DNA of 64,000 bases from Escherichia ruysiae (GCF_031323975.1 NZ_JAVIWS010000001.1:2728001-2792000), one strand, 5' to 3'; shown: positions 14,090-24,432, numbered from the stretch's first letter. The notes: generated by a model not told the origin, from the sequence alone. Program-made: numbers and translations.

Positions 14090-14722
14090 TTATTCGCCGT
14101 CCTGATTCTCTTCGATGGGCTGCATTTCGCTAAACCAGGTATCCAGCTTCTGACGCAGCTTATCCACACCTTGTTTCTTCAGCGAAGAGAAGGTCTCTAC
14201 CTGCACATCACCATTAAATGCCAGCACCGCTTCACGCACCATATTCAATTGCGCTTTACGTGCACCGCTCGCCAGTTTGTCCGCTTTGGTCAGTAGCACC
14301 AACACGGCGATATTACTGTCCACCGCCCACTCAATCATCTGCTGATCGAGATCTTTCAGCGGATGGCGAATATCCATCAGCACCACCAGACCTTGCAGGC
14401 TCTGACGTTTTTCGAGGTATTCGCCGAGCGCGCGCTGCCATTTGCGCTTCATCTCTTCCGGGACTTCCGCATAACCGTAGCCAGGCAAGTCAACCAGACG
14501 CTTGCCATCAGCCACTTCAAACAGGTTGATAAGCTGGGTGCGCCCTGGTGTTTTCGAGGTACGAGCCAGGCTTTTCTGGTTAGTCAGCGTGTTCAGCGCG
14601 CTGGATTTACCTGCGTTGGAACGGCCTGCAAAAGCCACTTCGATTCCGGTATCGGAAGGTAAGTGGCGAATATCAGGCGCACTCATCACAAAATGCGTCT
14701 GTTGATAATTCAAATTAGTCAA
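14090..14722 (-). CDS. engB: Ribosome biogenesis GTPase EngB/YihA
   Basis: A 210-aa TRAFAC-class GTPase required for 50S subunit assembly and essential in E. coli. The G motifs are G1 GRSNAGKSS (about 33-41), G3 DLPGYG (about 78-83), G4 TKAD (about 144-147) and G5 FSSLKKQG. The N-terminus [11 protein letters not shown] matches K-12. It is transcribed toward spf, and 130 bp of REP-like remnants separate it from the Spot 42 terminator. Confidence 0.97.
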   Translation of the reverse strand: MTNLNYQQTHFVMSAPDIRHLPSDTGIEVAFAGRSNAGKSSALNTLTNQKSLARTSKTPGRTQLINLFEVADGKRLVDLPGYGYAEVPEEMKRKWQRALGEYLEKRQSLQGLVVLMDIRHPLKDLDQQMIEWAVDSNIAVLVLLTKADKLASGARKAQLNMVREAVLAFNGDVQVETFSSLKKQGVDKLRQKLDTWFSEMQPIEENQDGE

Positions 14723-14992
14723 AGCGGTCGTCTCCGTCAGTCAAAGCTTTTCAGCGATTATACCTGAACCACAATAAAAGACGGATTTTTCGGGGGGCAT
14801 GGTGTAAGTAAAAGCCACATACTTTGTGAGACATTGCCGATCATCTTTATGCGAAATCGAAGAGAAAATTCTGCGATGCATGTCAAATAGGTCAAATAAA
14901 TCATGTGATTAGTTTTATACAATAATCTGAAAATGAGAAAATACTGATGATAGTTTATTGTTTGTTTAGCGCAGAAGCGTAAAGTAGCACCC

Positions 14993-15238
14993 ATAGAGCG
15001 AGGACGCTAACAGGAAGATGACTCAGGATGAGGGTCAGGAGCGCCAGGAGGCGAAGACAGAGGATTGTCAGGAAGACAAACGTCCGGAGACGTAATTAAA
15101 CGGAAATGGAATCAACACGGAATGTTCTGGCTAATGGAAAAACAGGGTGTGTTGGCGGCCTGCAAGGATTGTAAGACCCGTTAAGGGTTATGAGTCAGGA
15201 AAAAAGGCGACAGAGTAATCTGTCGCCTTTTTTCTTTG
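14993..15238 (+). ncRNA. csrC: CsrC small RNA, CsrA-sequestering
   Basis: An about 245-nt RNA between engB and yihI, starting ATAGAGCGAGGACGC. It is full of GGA motifs in hairpin loops (AGGAAG, AGGATGAGG, CAGGAGG, GAGGATTG, AGGAAG, CCGGAG), each a CsrA binding site. It ends in the terminator AAAAGGCGACAGA-GTAA-TCTGTCGCCTTTT. With CsrB it titrates the translational regulator CsrA. Sequence and position match K-12 csrC, and a few bases differ in the first loop and the central region. Confidence 0.95.
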
Positions 15239-15302
15239 CTTGCTTTCTGTTAGATTCCGCCGCAAATCTATACTGAATAAAACGGCAAAAAGACGAATCA
15301 TT

Positions 15303-15812
15303 ATGAAACCATCATCTTCAAACTCACGCAGCAAAGGTCACGCAAAAGCGCGTAGAAAAACACGCGAGGAGCTGGATCAGGAAGCTCGTGACCGCAAGCG
15401 CCAGAAAAAACGTCGTGGTCATGCGCCGGGCAGCCGCGCAGCGGGCGGTAAAACGACATCAGGCAACAAAGGCCAGAACGCACCGAAAGATCCACGCATT
15501 GGTAGTAAAACCCCTATTCCATTGGGCGTGACTGAAAAAGTCACCAAACAGCACAAACCGAAGAGTGAGAAACCTATGCTTTCACCGCAGGCGGAGTTGG
15601 AGTTACTGGAAACGGATGAGCGTCTGGATGCGCTGCTGGAACGTCTGGAAGCAGGCGAAACCCTGAGCGCCGAAGAGCAATCCTGGGTTGATGCCAAACT
15701 GGATCGTATTGATGAGTTGATGCAGAAACTCGGCCTCTCTTATGACGACGATGAAGAAGAGGAAGAAGACGAGAAGCAAGAAGACATGATGCGTCTGCTG
15801 CGGGGCAACTAA
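15303..15812 (+). CDS. yihI: Der GTPase-activating protein YihI
   Basis: A 169-aa highly charged protein with a basic N-terminal half (many K/R and S, consistent with RNA or ribosome contact) and an acidic C-terminal tail ([14 protein letters not shown]). It stimulates the GTPase Der in 50S assembly. The ATG at 15303 is chosen for the K-12 N-terminus [10 protein letters not shown]. An upstream in-frame start would run into the CsrC terminator. The next gene of the hemN transcript begins immediately downstream. Confidence 0.94.
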   Translation: MKPSSSNSRSKGHAKARRKTREELDQEARDRKRQKKRRGHAPGSRAAGGKTTSGNKGQNAPKDPRIGSKTPIPLGVTEKVTKQHKPKSEKPMLSPQAELELLETDERLDALLERLEAGETLSAEEQSWVDAKLDRIDELMQKLGLSYDDDEEEEEDEKQEDMMRLLRGN

Positions 15813-15824
15813 CGGATTGCCACC

Positions 15825-15998
15825 GTGGGCCTTCCCGTTCTGCTGATAACCCTTCCGGTTATATGTTATCTGGTGTGGTTATTCGTTAAACTACGGCGGT
15901 TGTCGCGGCGACAAAAGTGGCTGCGCAACCGGCTGATGACCCGAAACGGGCATCCGCCGGTACGCCGTAGCCGCCAGAGACGCCATCGGAAGGAGTGA
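15825..15998 (+). CDS. Candidate small membrane protein between yihI and hemN
   Basis: A 57-codon open frame starting GTG, with an N-terminal hydrophobic segment (LPVLLITLPVICYLVWLF) followed by a strongly basic tail rich in Arg. It fills the yihI-hemN gap almost exactly, and its TGA ends two bases before the hemN ATG, so the hemN RBS AAGGAG forms its last two codons. That arrangement suggests translational coupling. The upstream RBS is weak (AACGGA). Its position matches the longer DUF2489 proteins I recall next to yihI in Vibrio, so it may be a shortened relative. I am unsure it is expressed. Confidence 0.45.
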   Translation: MGLPVLLITLPVICYLVWLFVKLRRLSRRQKWLRNRLMTRNGHPPVRRSRQRRHRKE

Positions 15999-16000
15999 GT

Positions 16001-17374
16001 ATGTCTGTACAGCAAATCGACTGGGATCTGGCCCTGATCCAGAAATATAACTATTCCGGGCCACGATACACCTCGTACCCGACCGCGCTGGAGTTTTCAG
16101 AAGACTTCGGCGAACAGGCGTTTTTACAAGCCGTGGCGCGCTACCCTGAGCGTCCATTATCTCTCTACGTTCATATTCCGTTCTGCCACAAGCTTTGCTA
16201 CTTCTGTGGTTGCAATAAGATTGTCACACGCCAGCAGCACAAGGCCGATCAGTATCTGGACGCGCTGGAGCAAGAAATCGTTCATCGTGCACCGCTGTTT
16301 GCCGGGCGTCACGTTAGTCAGTTGCACTGGGGTGGCGGTACGCCGACGTACCTGAATAAAGCGCAAATCAGCCGCCTGATGAAGCTGCTGCGGGAAAACT
16401 TCCAGTTTACTGCCGACGCGGAAATCTCGATCGAAGTCGATCCGCGTGAAATCGAACTGGATGTACTCGATCATTTACGTTCCGAAGGATTTAATCGCCT
16501 GAGCATGGGCGTGCAGGACTTCAACAAAGAAGTACAGCGTCTGGTCAATCGCGAGCAGGATGAAGAATTCATCTTTGCGCTGCTTAACCATGCGCGTGAG
16601 ATTGGCTTTACCTCCACCAACATTGACCTGATTTACGGCCTGCCGAAACAGACGCCGGAGAGTTTCGCCTTTACCCTGAAACGCGTGGCGGAGCTGAACC
16701 CCGATCGTCTGAGCGTCTTTAACTACGCGCATTTGCCGACCATTTTTGCTGCTCAGCGTAAAATCAAAGATACTGACCTGCCGAGTCCGCAGCAGAAACT
16801 CGATATCCTGCAGGAAACCATCGCTTTCCTGACGCAATCGGGTTATCAGTTTATTGGTATGGATCACTTTGCCCGCCCGGATGACGAGCTGGCTGTGGCT
16901 CAGCGTGAAGGCGTGCTACATCGTAATTTCCAGGGCTACACCACTCAGGGGGATACCGACCTGCTGGGGATGGGTGTTTCAGCCATCAGCATGATTGGCG
17001 ACTGCTACGCGCAAAACCAGAAAGAGTTGAAGCAGTACTATCAGCAGGTGGATGAACAGGGTAATGCGCTGTGGCGCGGTATTGCGTTAACGCGCGATGA
17101 CTGTATTCGCCGCGATGTGATTAAGTCTCTTATCTGCAATTTCCGTCTGGATTACGCCCCCGTTGAACAACAGTGGGATTTGCACTTCGCTGATTACTTT
17201 GCGGAAGATCTCAAGCTTCTCGCCCCGTTAGCAAAAGATGGGCTGGTGGATGTCAATGAGAAGGGGATTCAGGTGACGGCAAAAGGCCGCTTGCTGATCC
17301 GCAACATCTGCATGTGCTTTGATACTTATCTGCGCCAGAAAGCGCGGATGCAGCAGTTCTCACGGGTGATTTAA
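16001..17374 (+). CDS. hemN: Oxygen-independent coproporphyrinogen III dehydrogenase
   Basis: A 457-aa radical SAM enzyme that oxidatively decarboxylates coproporphyrinogen III to protoporphyrinogen IX when oxygen is absent. The [4Fe-4S]-binding CxxxCxxC is at Cys62, Cys66 and Cys69, followed by Cys71. The SAM-binding GGGTPT lies near residue 111. The ATG at 16001 has the RBS AAGGAG seven bases upstream. An alternative MSMSVQQ start six bases earlier lacks correct spacing. It is last in the yihI-hemN transcript and followed by a perfect 16-bp hairpin. Confidence 0.97.
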   Translation: MSVQQIDWDLALIQKYNYSGPRYTSYPTALEFSEDFGEQAFLQAVARYPERPLSLYVHIPFCHKLCYFCGCNKIVTRQQHKADQYLDALEQEIVHRAPLFAGRHVSQLHWGGGTPTYLNKAQISRLMKLLRENFQFTADAEISIEVDPREIELDVLDHLRSEGFNRLSMGVQDFNKEVQRLVNREQDEEFIFALLNHAREIGFTSTNIDLIYGLPKQTPESFAFTLKRVAELNPDRLSVFNYAHLPTIFAAQRKIKDTDLPSPQQKLDILQETIAFLTQSGYQFIGMDHFARPDDELAVAQREGVLHRNFQGYTTQGDTDLLGMGVSAISMIGDCYAQNQKELKQYYQQVDEQGNALWRGIALTRDDCIRRDVIKSLICNFRLDYAPVEQQWDLHFADYFAEDLKLLAPLAKDGLVDVNEKGIQVTAKGRLLIRNICMCFDTYLRQKARMQQFSRVI

Positions 17375-17381
17375 ATTGTGA

Positions 17382-17420
17382 ATGGCGCTTCGTTTATAAG
17401 GATGATAAACGAAGCGCCAT
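17382..17420. terminator. Perfect 16-bp hairpin after hemN
   Basis: ATGGCGCTTCGTTTAT and its exact complement are separated by seven bases, just after the hemN stop. There is no strong T-run, so it may be a 3'-end stabiliser rather than an intrinsic terminator. Confidence 0.6.
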
Positions 17421-17458
17421 GAGATTGATGACAAACCTCACAAAAGAATGCGAACTGT

Positions 17459-17575
17459 CCCCTCGCCCCATTGGGGAGAGGGTTAGGGTGAGGGGAACAT
17501 GCCGGCATCGATGCGAACAATGACCCTCACTCTGGCCCTCTTGCCTTCTAGGGAGACGATCAGGCTCGCATTGGC
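17459..17575. repeat. CCCTCACCCTAACCCTCTCC-type palindromic repeat
   Basis: The segment 17460-17498 contains the inverted form of a common enterobacterial intergenic palindrome around CCCCATTGGGG. A degenerate second arm (CCCTCACTCTGGCCCTCTTGCC) follows at 17523-17544. It has no coding content and lies between hemN and yshB. Confidence 0.55.
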
Positions 17576-17598
17576 TACTCAGCAGTCTATAACGAGCT

Positions 17599-17709
17599 TC
17601 AGCTAAACAGCCCAATCATCGCGACACACAGGATGGCCGCAACGGCAGTTTGCGGTGTGTGGCTATCAACTGCGCCACTCGATACCAGATTAATTATTGA
17701 TTCCAGCAT
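17599..17709 (-). CDS. yshB: Small protein YshB
   Basis: A 36-aa small protein starting MLESIINLVSSGAVDSHTPQ, with a hydrophobic C-terminal half ending AMIGLFS, probably membrane-associated. It matches K-12 YshB in sequence and in position between hemN and glnG. YshB was found as an expressed small protein in E. coli and has been tied to intracellular growth in Salmonella. A GGGGGAAG RBS lies upstream of the ATG. Confidence 0.85.
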   Translation of the reverse strand: MLESIINLVSSGAVDSHTPQTAVAAILCVAMIGLFS

Positions 17710-17820
17710 AATGACTTCCCCCGTATTCCGGGCAAGATCATACTGAACTTATCAGAACAGTAAAGCGCAAAATAACAGCAATTTGCGCTCAATAATCAAT
17801 CTTTACACACCAGCCGTGAA

Positions 17821-19230
17821 TCACTCCATCCCCAACTCTTTTAACTTACGTGTCAGGGTGTTACGTCCCCAACCAAGCAGTCGCGCTGCTTCTTGTTTAT
17901 GCCCCTGCGTATGTCGCAAAGCAGTAGTTAGTAACGTCCGCTCCAGCTCTGGCTGCGCTTCAGAAAGCAGGTTTTGATGACCGGAACGCAGCGCCCGATC
18001 TGCCCATTGCGCTAACAACGTTGCCCAACTGTCCGGTTGCATAGTGGAAGGACTTTCCGGAACCGTAGATTCAAACAGTTCGCCGGGCAAATCCTGAATC
18101 AACACTTCCTGTCCGGCGGCCATCACCGTTAACCAGCGGCAGGTGTTTTCCAGTTGGCGCACGTTCCCCGGCCATGCCAGACGCGTCAGGGCGGCTTCGG
18201 TTTCCGGATGCAGCAACTTCGCTTCTACGCCCAGTTCGCGCGCGGCAACCTGTAAAAAATGGCGTGCCAGGCGGGGAATATCTTCCCGACGCTCACGCAG
18301 TGGCGGCAGATGAACGCGGATAACGTTCAGGCGGTGGAAAAGATCCTCACGGAACTTGCCTTCCTGCACGCGCAGTTCCAGGTTCTGGTGAGTCGCGGCA
18401 ATAATACGCACATCCACTTTCACCGGCGCATAGCCACCAACGCGATAAAACTGACCGTCTGCCAGCACGCGCAGCAAACGCGTCTGCACATCCAGCGGCA
18501 TATCGCCAATTTCGTCGAGAAATAACGTGCCGCCATCGGCCTGTTCAAAACGCCCCTGGCGAATAGTATTCGCGCCAGTAAACGCGCCTTTCTCGTGACC
18601 GAACAGTTCTGATTCGATCAAATCTTTTGGGATAGCCGCCATATTCAGCGCGATAAACGGCGCTTTGGCACGCGGACTGTGGCGATGCAGGGCATGAGCG
18701 ACCAGCTCTTTACCGGTGCCGGACTCGCCATTGATCAACACGCTAATGGAAGAGCGCGAGAGCCGACCGATAATACGGAACACGTCCTGCATGGCTGGCG
18801 CTTCGCCGATGATATCGGTCGTCGGGCCGTTAAGCTGAATATTGCGCGGCTGCTGCTGTTCCTGATAATGGCTGATGGCGCGCTCAACCAGCGCCACGGC
18901 TTCGTCGATATCAAACGGTTTGGGCAGATAATCAAACGCCCCTTGTTGATAGGCGCTAACGGCGGCATCCAGATCCGAGTGCGCGGTCATAATGATGACC
19001 GGAAGCATCGGATGGCGTTGTTTAATTTGCTTGAGCAACGCCAGTCCGTCCATTCCGGGCATACGGATATCTGAAAGCAGTACATCCGGCGTTTTACTCG
19101 CCAGTGCATCCAGCACTTCGGTGCCGCTCTCAAATGTCGTACAGGTTAAACCCGCCCCAGCGAGCGCACGTTCAAGCACCCAACGGATGGAACTATCGTC
19201 ATCGACTACCCAGACTATCCCTCGTTGCAT
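17821..19230 (-). CDS. glnG: Nitrogen regulator NtrC (NR-I)
   Basis: A 469-aa response regulator that activates sigma54 promoters under nitrogen limitation. The receiver domain is at 1-120 with phospho-acceptor Asp54 (LLSDIRMPG). The AAA+ central domain spans about 140-380 with Walker A GESGTGKE and the sigma54-contact motif GAFTGA. A Fis-type helix-turn-helix ends the protein ([18 protein letters not shown]). The start MQRGIVWV at 19230 is chosen over an in-frame ATG 60 nt upstream that overlaps glnL. It is last in glnA-glnL-glnG. Confidence 0.98.
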   Translation of the reverse strand: MQRGIVWVVDDDSSIRWVLERALAGAGLTCTTFESGTEVLDALASKTPDVLLSDIRMPGMDGLALLKQIKQRHPMLPVIIMTAHSDLDAAVSAYQQGAFDYLPKPFDIDEAVALVERAISHYQEQQQPRNIQLNGPTTDIIGEAPAMQDVFRIIGRLSRSSISVLINGESGTGKELVAHALHRHSPRAKAPFIALNMAAIPKDLIESELFGHEKGAFTGANTIRQGRFEQADGGTLFLDEIGDMPLDVQTRLLRVLADGQFYRVGGYAPVKVDVRIIAATHQNLELRVQEGKFREDLFHRLNVIRVHLPPLRERREDIPRLARHFLQVAARELGVEAKLLHPETEAALTRLAWPGNVRQLENTCRWLTVMAAGQEVLIQDLPGELFESTVPESPSTMQPDSWATLLAQWADRALRSGHQNLLSEAQPELERTLLTTALRHTQGHKQEAARLLGWGRNTLTRKLKELGME

Positions 19231-19241
19231 AAACGTCACCT

Positions 19242-20291
19242 TTATTTCCTGATAGGCAGGTAAACCGAGAACTCGGTATGACCTGGCCAACTGGTAAATT
19301 CAATTTTGCCTGAATGCTGATCAATCAAATTACGGGCAATGGATAAGCCAAGCCCGGTGCCGCCTTCGCGACCGCTGACCATCGGGTAAAACAGCGTATC
19401 CTGTAAGTGAGGCGGGATACCCGGCCCGTTATCTTCCACATCGATCCGCGCTGCCAGCCGATAACGCTCACCGTGCAAGGTCAGCTGGAAAGCCGTGCGG
19501 GTACGCAGAATAATTTCGCCGCCTTCCGGCCCCAGCGCCTGTAGCGCATTACGCACAATATTCAGTAATACCTGTTCAATTTGATCCGGATCGTGCGCCA
19601 GTTCCGGCAGGCTGGGGTCGTAATCACGAATCAACCGCACGTTATCAGGCAGTTCCATCGACACCAGCGTCACCACGCGTTCAGCCACTTTGTGAATACT
19701 TTCGGTAACGCGCGTACCGGGCAGCTGCGGCCCCAACAGACGGTCGACCAGATTTCGCAGCCGGTCCGCCTGTTCGATAATCACTTTGGTATATTCCAGC
19801 AGTGACGGGTCAGGTAATGCTTTGCTGAGCAGCTGCGCCGCGCCACGTAAACCGCCAAGCGGATTTTTAATCTCATGTGCCAGGCCGCGTACCAAATCGC
19901 GGGCAGCTACCTGCTGGGCGTGCTGTAGCTGTTCCTGACTTAAGCGGCGCTGGTTATCCATTGGTGCCATCTCCAGCAGGATCATGCCGTCCGGCATACG
20001 CTGGGCCGTCACAGAAAGGATATGCGAACGCCCGTCGATGACCAGCGTCACTTCGTTATCGGTAAAACCTTGCCCCGCCTCCAGACTTTCTTGCATCAGC
20101 TCGATATTTAATGAGAAGTAGCTCAACAGTTCCGGTAACGGCGTACCAAACAATTTGCGGGAGCTTTGGGCGAGCAGTTGTTGCGCAGCGGGGTTGGCGT
20201 AATGAATCGCCAGGTTGTCATCGATTAACAAAATACTGTTAATCAGCGAGTTGAGGATCTGCCCAGCATCGGGCTGCGTGCCTGTTGCCAT
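19242..20291 (-). CDS. glnL: Nitrogen sensor histidine kinase/phosphatase NtrB (NR-II)
   Basis: A 349-aa cytoplasmic sensor with an N-terminal PAS domain and a phospho-acceptor His139 in [12 protein letters not shown]. The ATPase domain carries the N-box [16 protein letters not shown], and [10 protein letters not shown]. It phosphorylates NtrC when glutamine is low and dephosphorylates it when PII is bound. It is separated from glnG by 11 bp. Its own promoter upstream has an NtrC site that represses it. Confidence 0.98.
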
Positions 20292-20313
20292 AAAGCAGTC
20301 TCCTGAACAGGTT

Positions 20314-20328
20314 GCACCATTTTAGTGC
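20314..20328. promoter_or_regulatory. NtrC binding site at the glnL promoter
   Basis: GCACCATTTTAGTGC fits the NtrC consensus GCAC-N7-GTGC and lies 22 nt before the glnL start. In K-12 NtrC represses glnLp from such a site. Confidence 0.8.
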
Positions 20329-20378
20329 ATTATAGCTTTTTACGGATAAAAAGCGCGAAGCATCAGAGAATTGACGGA

Positions 20379-20406
20379 GAAAAAAGCCCATGCAGAGATG
20401 GGCTGA
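20379..20406 (-). terminator. Terminator in the glnA-glnL gap
   Basis: On the minus strand AGCCCATCTCTGCATGGGCT is followed by TTTTTT. It partially ends glnA transcripts, so glnL and glnG are made at lower levels. Confidence 0.75.
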
Positions 20407-20459
20407 AATTTCCACGGCAACTAAAAACCAGTCCCATCAGGCTATTTTATTTGCCATTT

Positions 20460-20600
20460 TGAACCTGGGCAGTGCTCGAACTCCTCACGTACCGATGTAC
20501 GCTCGGGGTTCTGCGCGCTGTCCGTGTTCAAACTGGCTGCAACAATTACGCCAGATGGGCCTGGTTTGAACCCCCGGCGTTGTTCGCGCCGGGTAGTACA
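20460..20600. repeat. Palindrome-rich intergenic element between glnL and glnA
   Basis: About 140 bp with several short palindromes (ACGTACCGATGTACG, GCGCGC, CCCGGCGCGAACAACGCCGGG) and two GAACCTGGGC/GGGCCTGGTTTGAAC-like ends. Similar sequence occurs at other E. coli intergenic sites, and it may be a boxC-type element, though I cannot confirm the family name. There is no plausible gene. Confidence 0.45.
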
Positions 20601-20610
20601 ACTTCAACTA

Positions 20611-22020
20611 TTAGACGCTGTAGTACAGTTCAAACTCTACCGGATGCGGAGTCATACGCACGCGGTCATCTTCTTCGCGACGCAGGGCGATGTACGCATC
20701 GATTGCTTCATCAGTGAACACGCCACCGGCTTTCAGGAACTCGCGATCCAGATCCAGTTCGTTCAGTGCTTCTTCCAGAGAGCCTGCAACCTGTGGGATC
20801 TCTTTCGCTTCTTCTGGCGGCAGGTCATACAGGTTTTTGTCCATCGCTTCGCCCGGATGGATCTTGTTCTTGATACCATCAAGACCGGCCATCAGCAGGG
20901 CAGCAAAGCACAGGTACGGGTTAGCCGCCGGGTCCGGGAAACGTACTTCGATACGACGTGCTTTCGGAGAAGAAACCACCGGAATACGGATAGACGCAGA
21001 ACGGTTACGTGCAGAGTAAGCCAGCATTACCGGTGCTTCGTAGCCCGGGACCAGACGCTTATAAGAGTTGGTGGTCGGGTTTGCCAGGGCGTTAATCGCT
21101 TTAGCGTGTTTGATTACGCCGCCAATGTAGTACAGCGCCTGCTCAGACAGACCTGCGTATTTATCGCCTGCAAACAGGTTTACGCCGTTTTTAGACAGCG
21201 ACATGTGGCAGTGCATACCGGAGCCGTTATCACCAAACATCGGTTTTGGCATAAAGGTCGCGGTTTTACCGAAGCGGTGCGCCACGTTGTGAACGACATA
21301 TTTGTAGATCTGAATTTCGTCAGCTTTTTTGGTCATGGTATTGAAGCGGGTTGCCACTTCGTTCTGACCTGCGGTCGCTACTTCGTGGTGATGTGCTTCA
21401 ACCACCAGCCCCATCTGTTCCATCACCAGACACATTTCAGAACGGATATCCTGAGCTGAGTCTACTGGCGGAACCGGGAAGTAACCGCCTTTCACTGCCG
21501 GACGGTGACCTTTGTTACCACCTTCGTATTTGGTGGAGGAGTTCCATGCGCCTTCGATATCGTCGATAGCAACGTGAGAACCGGAGATAGAAGATCCGAA
21601 ACGGATGTCATCGAACAAGAAAAATTCTGGTTCTGGCCCGAACAGTACGGTGTCGGCAATGCCAGTAGAGCGCAGGTAATCTTCGGCGCGTTTCGCGATG
21701 GAGCGCGGGTCACGGTCATAGCCTTGCAGGGTGCCAGGTTCAAGGATATCGCAACGGATAATCAGGGTAGAGTCGGCGAAGAACGGGTCAATCACTGCGG
21801 TGGATGCGTCTGGCATCAGCACCATGTCGGATTCGTTAATGCCTTTCCAGCCGCCAATCGAGGAGCCGTCAAACATTTTGCCTTCTTCGAAGAATTCAGC
21901 ATTCACCTGATGAGCAGGGATAGTGACGTGCTGTTCTTTACCTTTGGTATCGGTGAAGCGCAAATCAACAAACTTCACTTCGTGCTCGTTCAGCATCGTC
22001 AGTACGTGTTCAGCGGACAT
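20611..22020 (-). CDS. glnA: Glutamine synthetase type I
   Basis: A 469-aa dodecameric enzyme that makes glutamine from glutamate, ammonia and ATP. It contains the beta-grasp signature near residue 52 (FDGSSIGGW), the ATP-binding [12 protein letters not shown] region (about 258-269) and the adenylylation Tyr within NLYDLPPEE (about 394-402), which GlnE modifies. It is full length. It is first of glnALG and divergent from typA. Expression is controlled by tandem sigma70 and sigma54 promoters with NtrC enhancers, all visible upstream. Confidence 0.99.
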   Translation of the reverse strand: MSAEHVLTMLNEHEVKFVDLRFTDTKGKEQHVTIPAHQVNAEFFEEGKMFDGSSIGGWKGINESDMVLMPDASTAVIDPFFADSTLIIRCDILEPGTLQGYDRDPRSIAKRAEDYLRSTGIADTVLFGPEPEFFLFDDIRFGSSISGSHVAIDDIEGAWNSSTKYEGGNKGHRPAVKGGYFPVPPVDSAQDIRSEMCLVMEQMGLVVEAHHHEVATAGQNEVATRFNTMTKKADEIQIYKYVVHNVAHRFGKTATFMPKPMFGDNGSGMHCHMSLSKNGVNLFAGDKYAGLSEQALYYIGGVIKHAKAINALANPTTNSYKRLVPGYEAPVMLAYSARNRSASIRIPVVSSPKARRIEVRFPDPAANPYLCFAALLMAGLDGIKNKIHPGEAMDKNLYDLPPEEAKEIPQVAGSLEEALNELDLDREFLKAGGVFTDEAIDAYIALRREEDDRVRMTPHPVEFELYYSV

Positions 22021-22102
22021 ACTTTAACTCTCCTGGATTGGTCATTGTCGTCGTGGTAACGAAATCTGCAATTATTTTGGCCGTGTCGCCGTAAAAAAGA
22101 TA

Positions 22103-22120
22103 AAGCGAAATCTGTGCCAA
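22103..22120 (-). promoter_or_regulatory. glnAp2 sigma54 promoter
   Basis: The minus strand reads TTGGCACAGATTTCGCTT, with the GG (-24) and GC (-12) dinucleotides at the spacing sigma54 needs. It is about 85 nt before the glnA start codon. It matches the well-studied K-12 glnAp2. Confidence 0.9.
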
Positions 22121-22193
22121 CTTTTAAATTGCCCCTAAAAGGCGTTATCATGCTTAACATCGTGCAAAAGGGCTGCACCATGATGTGAATGTT

Positions 22194-22240
22194 GCACCAA
22201 TAGAGTGCTTCAATGGAAACATTAAGCACCATATTGGTGC
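22194..22240. promoter_or_regulatory. NtrC enhancer sites upstream of glnA
   Basis: Two strong sites are seen: GCACCATATTGGTGC (22226-22240, perfect dyad) and GCACCAATAGAGTGC (22194-22208). They are 32 bp, or three helical turns, apart on the same face. A weaker GCACCATGATGTGA lies at 22174-22187. They activate glnAp2 and repress the overlapping glnAp1. Confidence 0.88.
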
Positions 22241-22269
22241 AATGACCTTTGGATAACCCTTTTTATGCT

Positions 22270-22287
22270 CCGTGAAAGCGATCACAA
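22270..22287. promoter_or_regulatory. CRP-like site in the glnA-typA intergenic region
   Basis: CGTGAAAGCGATCACA fits GTGA-N6-TCAC, and K-12 glnAp1 is CRP-activated. The 373-bp gap holds the promoters for both glnA and typA and no gene. Confidence 0.55.
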
Positions 22288-22392
22288 AGGGACTCTGCAA
22301 TACTTGTTTGCGGAGGATGTTTGTGATCCTGTTTTGTAGTGCGATTAATCCGTGTACAATAACGCGCTATTTCTAATGCCTGAGGCAAAGTT

Positions 22393-24216
22393 GTGATCGA
22401 AAAATTGCGTAATATCGCCATCATCGCGCACGTCGACCATGGTAAAACCACCCTGGTAGACAAGCTGCTCCAACAATCCGGTACGTTCGACTCTCGTGCC
22501 GAAACCCAAGAGCGCGTGATGGACTCCAACGATTTGGAGAAAGAGCGTGGGATTACCATCCTCGCGAAAAACACCGCTATCAAATGGAATGATTACCGTA
22601 TCAACATCGTTGATACCCCGGGGCACGCCGACTTCGGTGGTGAAGTTGAACGTGTAATGTCCATGGTAGACTCAGTGCTGCTGGTGGTTGACGCATTTGA
22701 CGGCCCGATGCCGCAAACGCGCTTCGTAACCAAAAAAGCGTTTGCTTACGGCCTGAAGCCGATTGTTGTTATCAACAAAGTTGACCGCCCTGGCGCGCGT
22801 CCTGACTGGGTTGTGGATCAGGTATTCGACCTGTTCGTTAACCTTGACGCGACCGATGAGCAGCTGGACTTCCCGATCGTTTACGCTTCTGCGCTGAACG
22901 GCATCGCGGGTCTGGATCACGAAGATATGGCGGAAGACATGACCCCGCTGTATCAGGCGATTGTTGACCACGTTCCTGCGCCGGACGTTGACCTTGACGG
23001 TCCGTTCCAGATGCAGATTTCTCAGCTCGATTACAACAGCTATGTTGGCGTTATCGGCATTGGCCGCATCAAGCGCGGTAAAGTGAAGCCGAACCAGCAG
23101 GTTACTATCATCGATAGCGAAGGCAAAACCCGTAACGCGAAAGTCGGTAAAGTGCTGGGCCACCTCGGTCTGGAGCGTATCGAAACCGATATGGCGGAAG
23201 CTGGCGATATCGTGGCGATCACGGGCCTTGGCGAACTGAACATTTCTGACACCGTTTGCGACACGCAAAACGTTGAAGCATTGCCGGCACTCTCCGTTGA
23301 TGAGCCGACCGTTTCTATGTTCTTCTGCGTTAACACCTCGCCGTTCTGCGGTAAAGAAGGTAAGTTCGTTACTTCCCGTCAGATCCTGGATCGTCTGAAC
23401 AAAGAACTGGTACACAACGTTGCGCTGCGCGTAGAAGAAACCGAAGACGCCGATGCGTTCCGCGTTTCTGGTCGTGGCGAACTGCACCTGTCTGTTCTGA
23501 TCGAAAACATGCGTCGTGAAGGTTTCGAACTGGCGGTATCCCGTCCGAAAGTTATCTTCCGTGAAATCGACGGTCGTAAACAAGAGCCGTATGAAAACGT
23601 GACTCTGGACGTTGAAGAACAGCATCAGGGTTCTGTAATGCAGGCGCTGGGCGAACGTAAAGGCGACCTGAAAAACATGAATCCAGACGGTAAAGGCCGC
23701 GTACGTCTCGACTACGTGATCCCAAGCCGTGGTCTGATTGGCTTCCGTTCTGAGTTCATGACCATGACTTCTGGTACTGGTCTGCTGTACTCCACCTTCA
23801 GCCACTACGACGATGTGCGTCCGGGCGAAGTGGGTCAGCGTCAGAACGGCGTACTGATCTCTAACGGTCAGGGTAAAGCGGTAGCGTTCGCGCTGTTCGG
23901 TCTGCAGGATCGCGGTAAGCTGTTCCTCGGTCACGGTGCAGAAGTTTACGAAGGTCAGATCATCGGTATTCACAGCCGTTCTAACGACCTGACTGTAAAC
24001 TGCCTGACCGGTAAGAAACTGACCAACATGCGTGCTTCCGGTACTGACGAAGCCGTTGTTCTGGTTCCACCAATCCGCATGACTCTGGAACAAGCTCTGG
24101 AGTTCATTGATGATGACGAACTGGTAGAAGTTACTCCGACCTCTATCCGTATTCGTAAACGTCACCTGACGGAAAACGATCGTCGCCGCGCGAACCGTGG
24201 CCCGAAAGAAGATTAA
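22393..24216 (+). CDS. typA: Ribosome-associated GTPase TypA/BipA
   Basis: A 607-aa translational GTPase related to EF-G, binding the 70S or 50S ribosome and helping assembly at low temperature and under stress. G motifs are AHVDHGKTT (about 11-19), DTPGH (about 74-78) and NKVD (about 128-131), followed by domains II, III and V and the BipA-specific C-terminal domain. The start is GTG at 22393, giving the K-12 N-terminus with Met. The RBS is GAGGCAAAG. It is divergent from glnA and followed by a strong terminator. Confidence 0.98.
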   Translation: MIEKLRNIAIIAHVDHGKTTLVDKLLQQSGTFDSRAETQERVMDSNDLEKERGITILAKNTAIKWNDYRINIVDTPGHADFGGEVERVMSMVDSVLLVVDAFDGPMPQTRFVTKKAFAYGLKPIVVINKVDRPGARPDWVVDQVFDLFVNLDATDEQLDFPIVYASALNGIAGLDHEDMAEDMTPLYQAIVDHVPAPDVDLDGPFQMQISQLDYNSYVGVIGIGRIKRGKVKPNQQVTIIDSEGKTRNAKVGKVLGHLGLERIETDMAEAGDIVAITGLGELNISDTVCDTQNVEALPALSVDEPTVSMFFCVNTSPFCGKEGKFVTSRQILDRLNKELVHNVALRVEETEDADAFRVSGRGELHLSVLIENMRREGFELAVSRPKVIFREIDGRKQEPYENVTLDVEEQHQGSVMQALGERKGDLKNMNPDGKGRVRLDYVIPSRGLIGFRSEFMTMTSGTGLLYSTFSHYDDVRPGEVGQRQNGVLISNGQGKAVAFALFGLQDRGKLFLGHGAEVYEGQIIGIHSRSNDLTVNCLTGKKLTNMRASGTDEAVVLVPPIRMTLEQALEFIDDDELVEVTPTSIRIRKRHLTENDRRRANRGPKED

Positions 24217-24234
24217 TTTTTCTTTTTAGTCGTG

Positions 24235-24267
24235 AAAAACCTGCCAGAGATGGCAGGTTTTTTTTTA
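24235..24267 (+). terminator. typA terminator
   Basis: AAAACCTGCCA-GAGA-TGGCAGGTTTT followed by more T residues, 19 nt after the typA stop. Confidence 0.93.
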
Positions 24268-24432
24268 CCTGTCGTGAGCGCACACCAATGCGAGTATCTC
24301 CCTTATAAGTCTGTGATTACGTCAATAGAGAGCTTTGTCACAATTATCTGCAAAGTCATACGCCGTTAATTGCTTTCTTTTTTGGCGTAAGCGTAAGATG
24401 CTTCATCTGGTTTAAACCAAAAGGATTAAACA

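Noticed and set aside
17459-17575. A short CRISPR-like array after hemN
   Set aside because: The repeats are palindromic, only two degenerate copies exist, and there are no evenly sized spacers or cas genes.
20524-21459. 311-codon open frame antisense to glnA
   Set aside because: Explained by strong codon bias in glnA. It begins inside the intergenic repeat without an RBS.
22672-24165. 497-codon open frame antisense to typA
   Set aside because: A shadow of a highly expressed gene with biased codons. Its composition (rich in Arg, His, Asn, Val) is typical of antisense translation.
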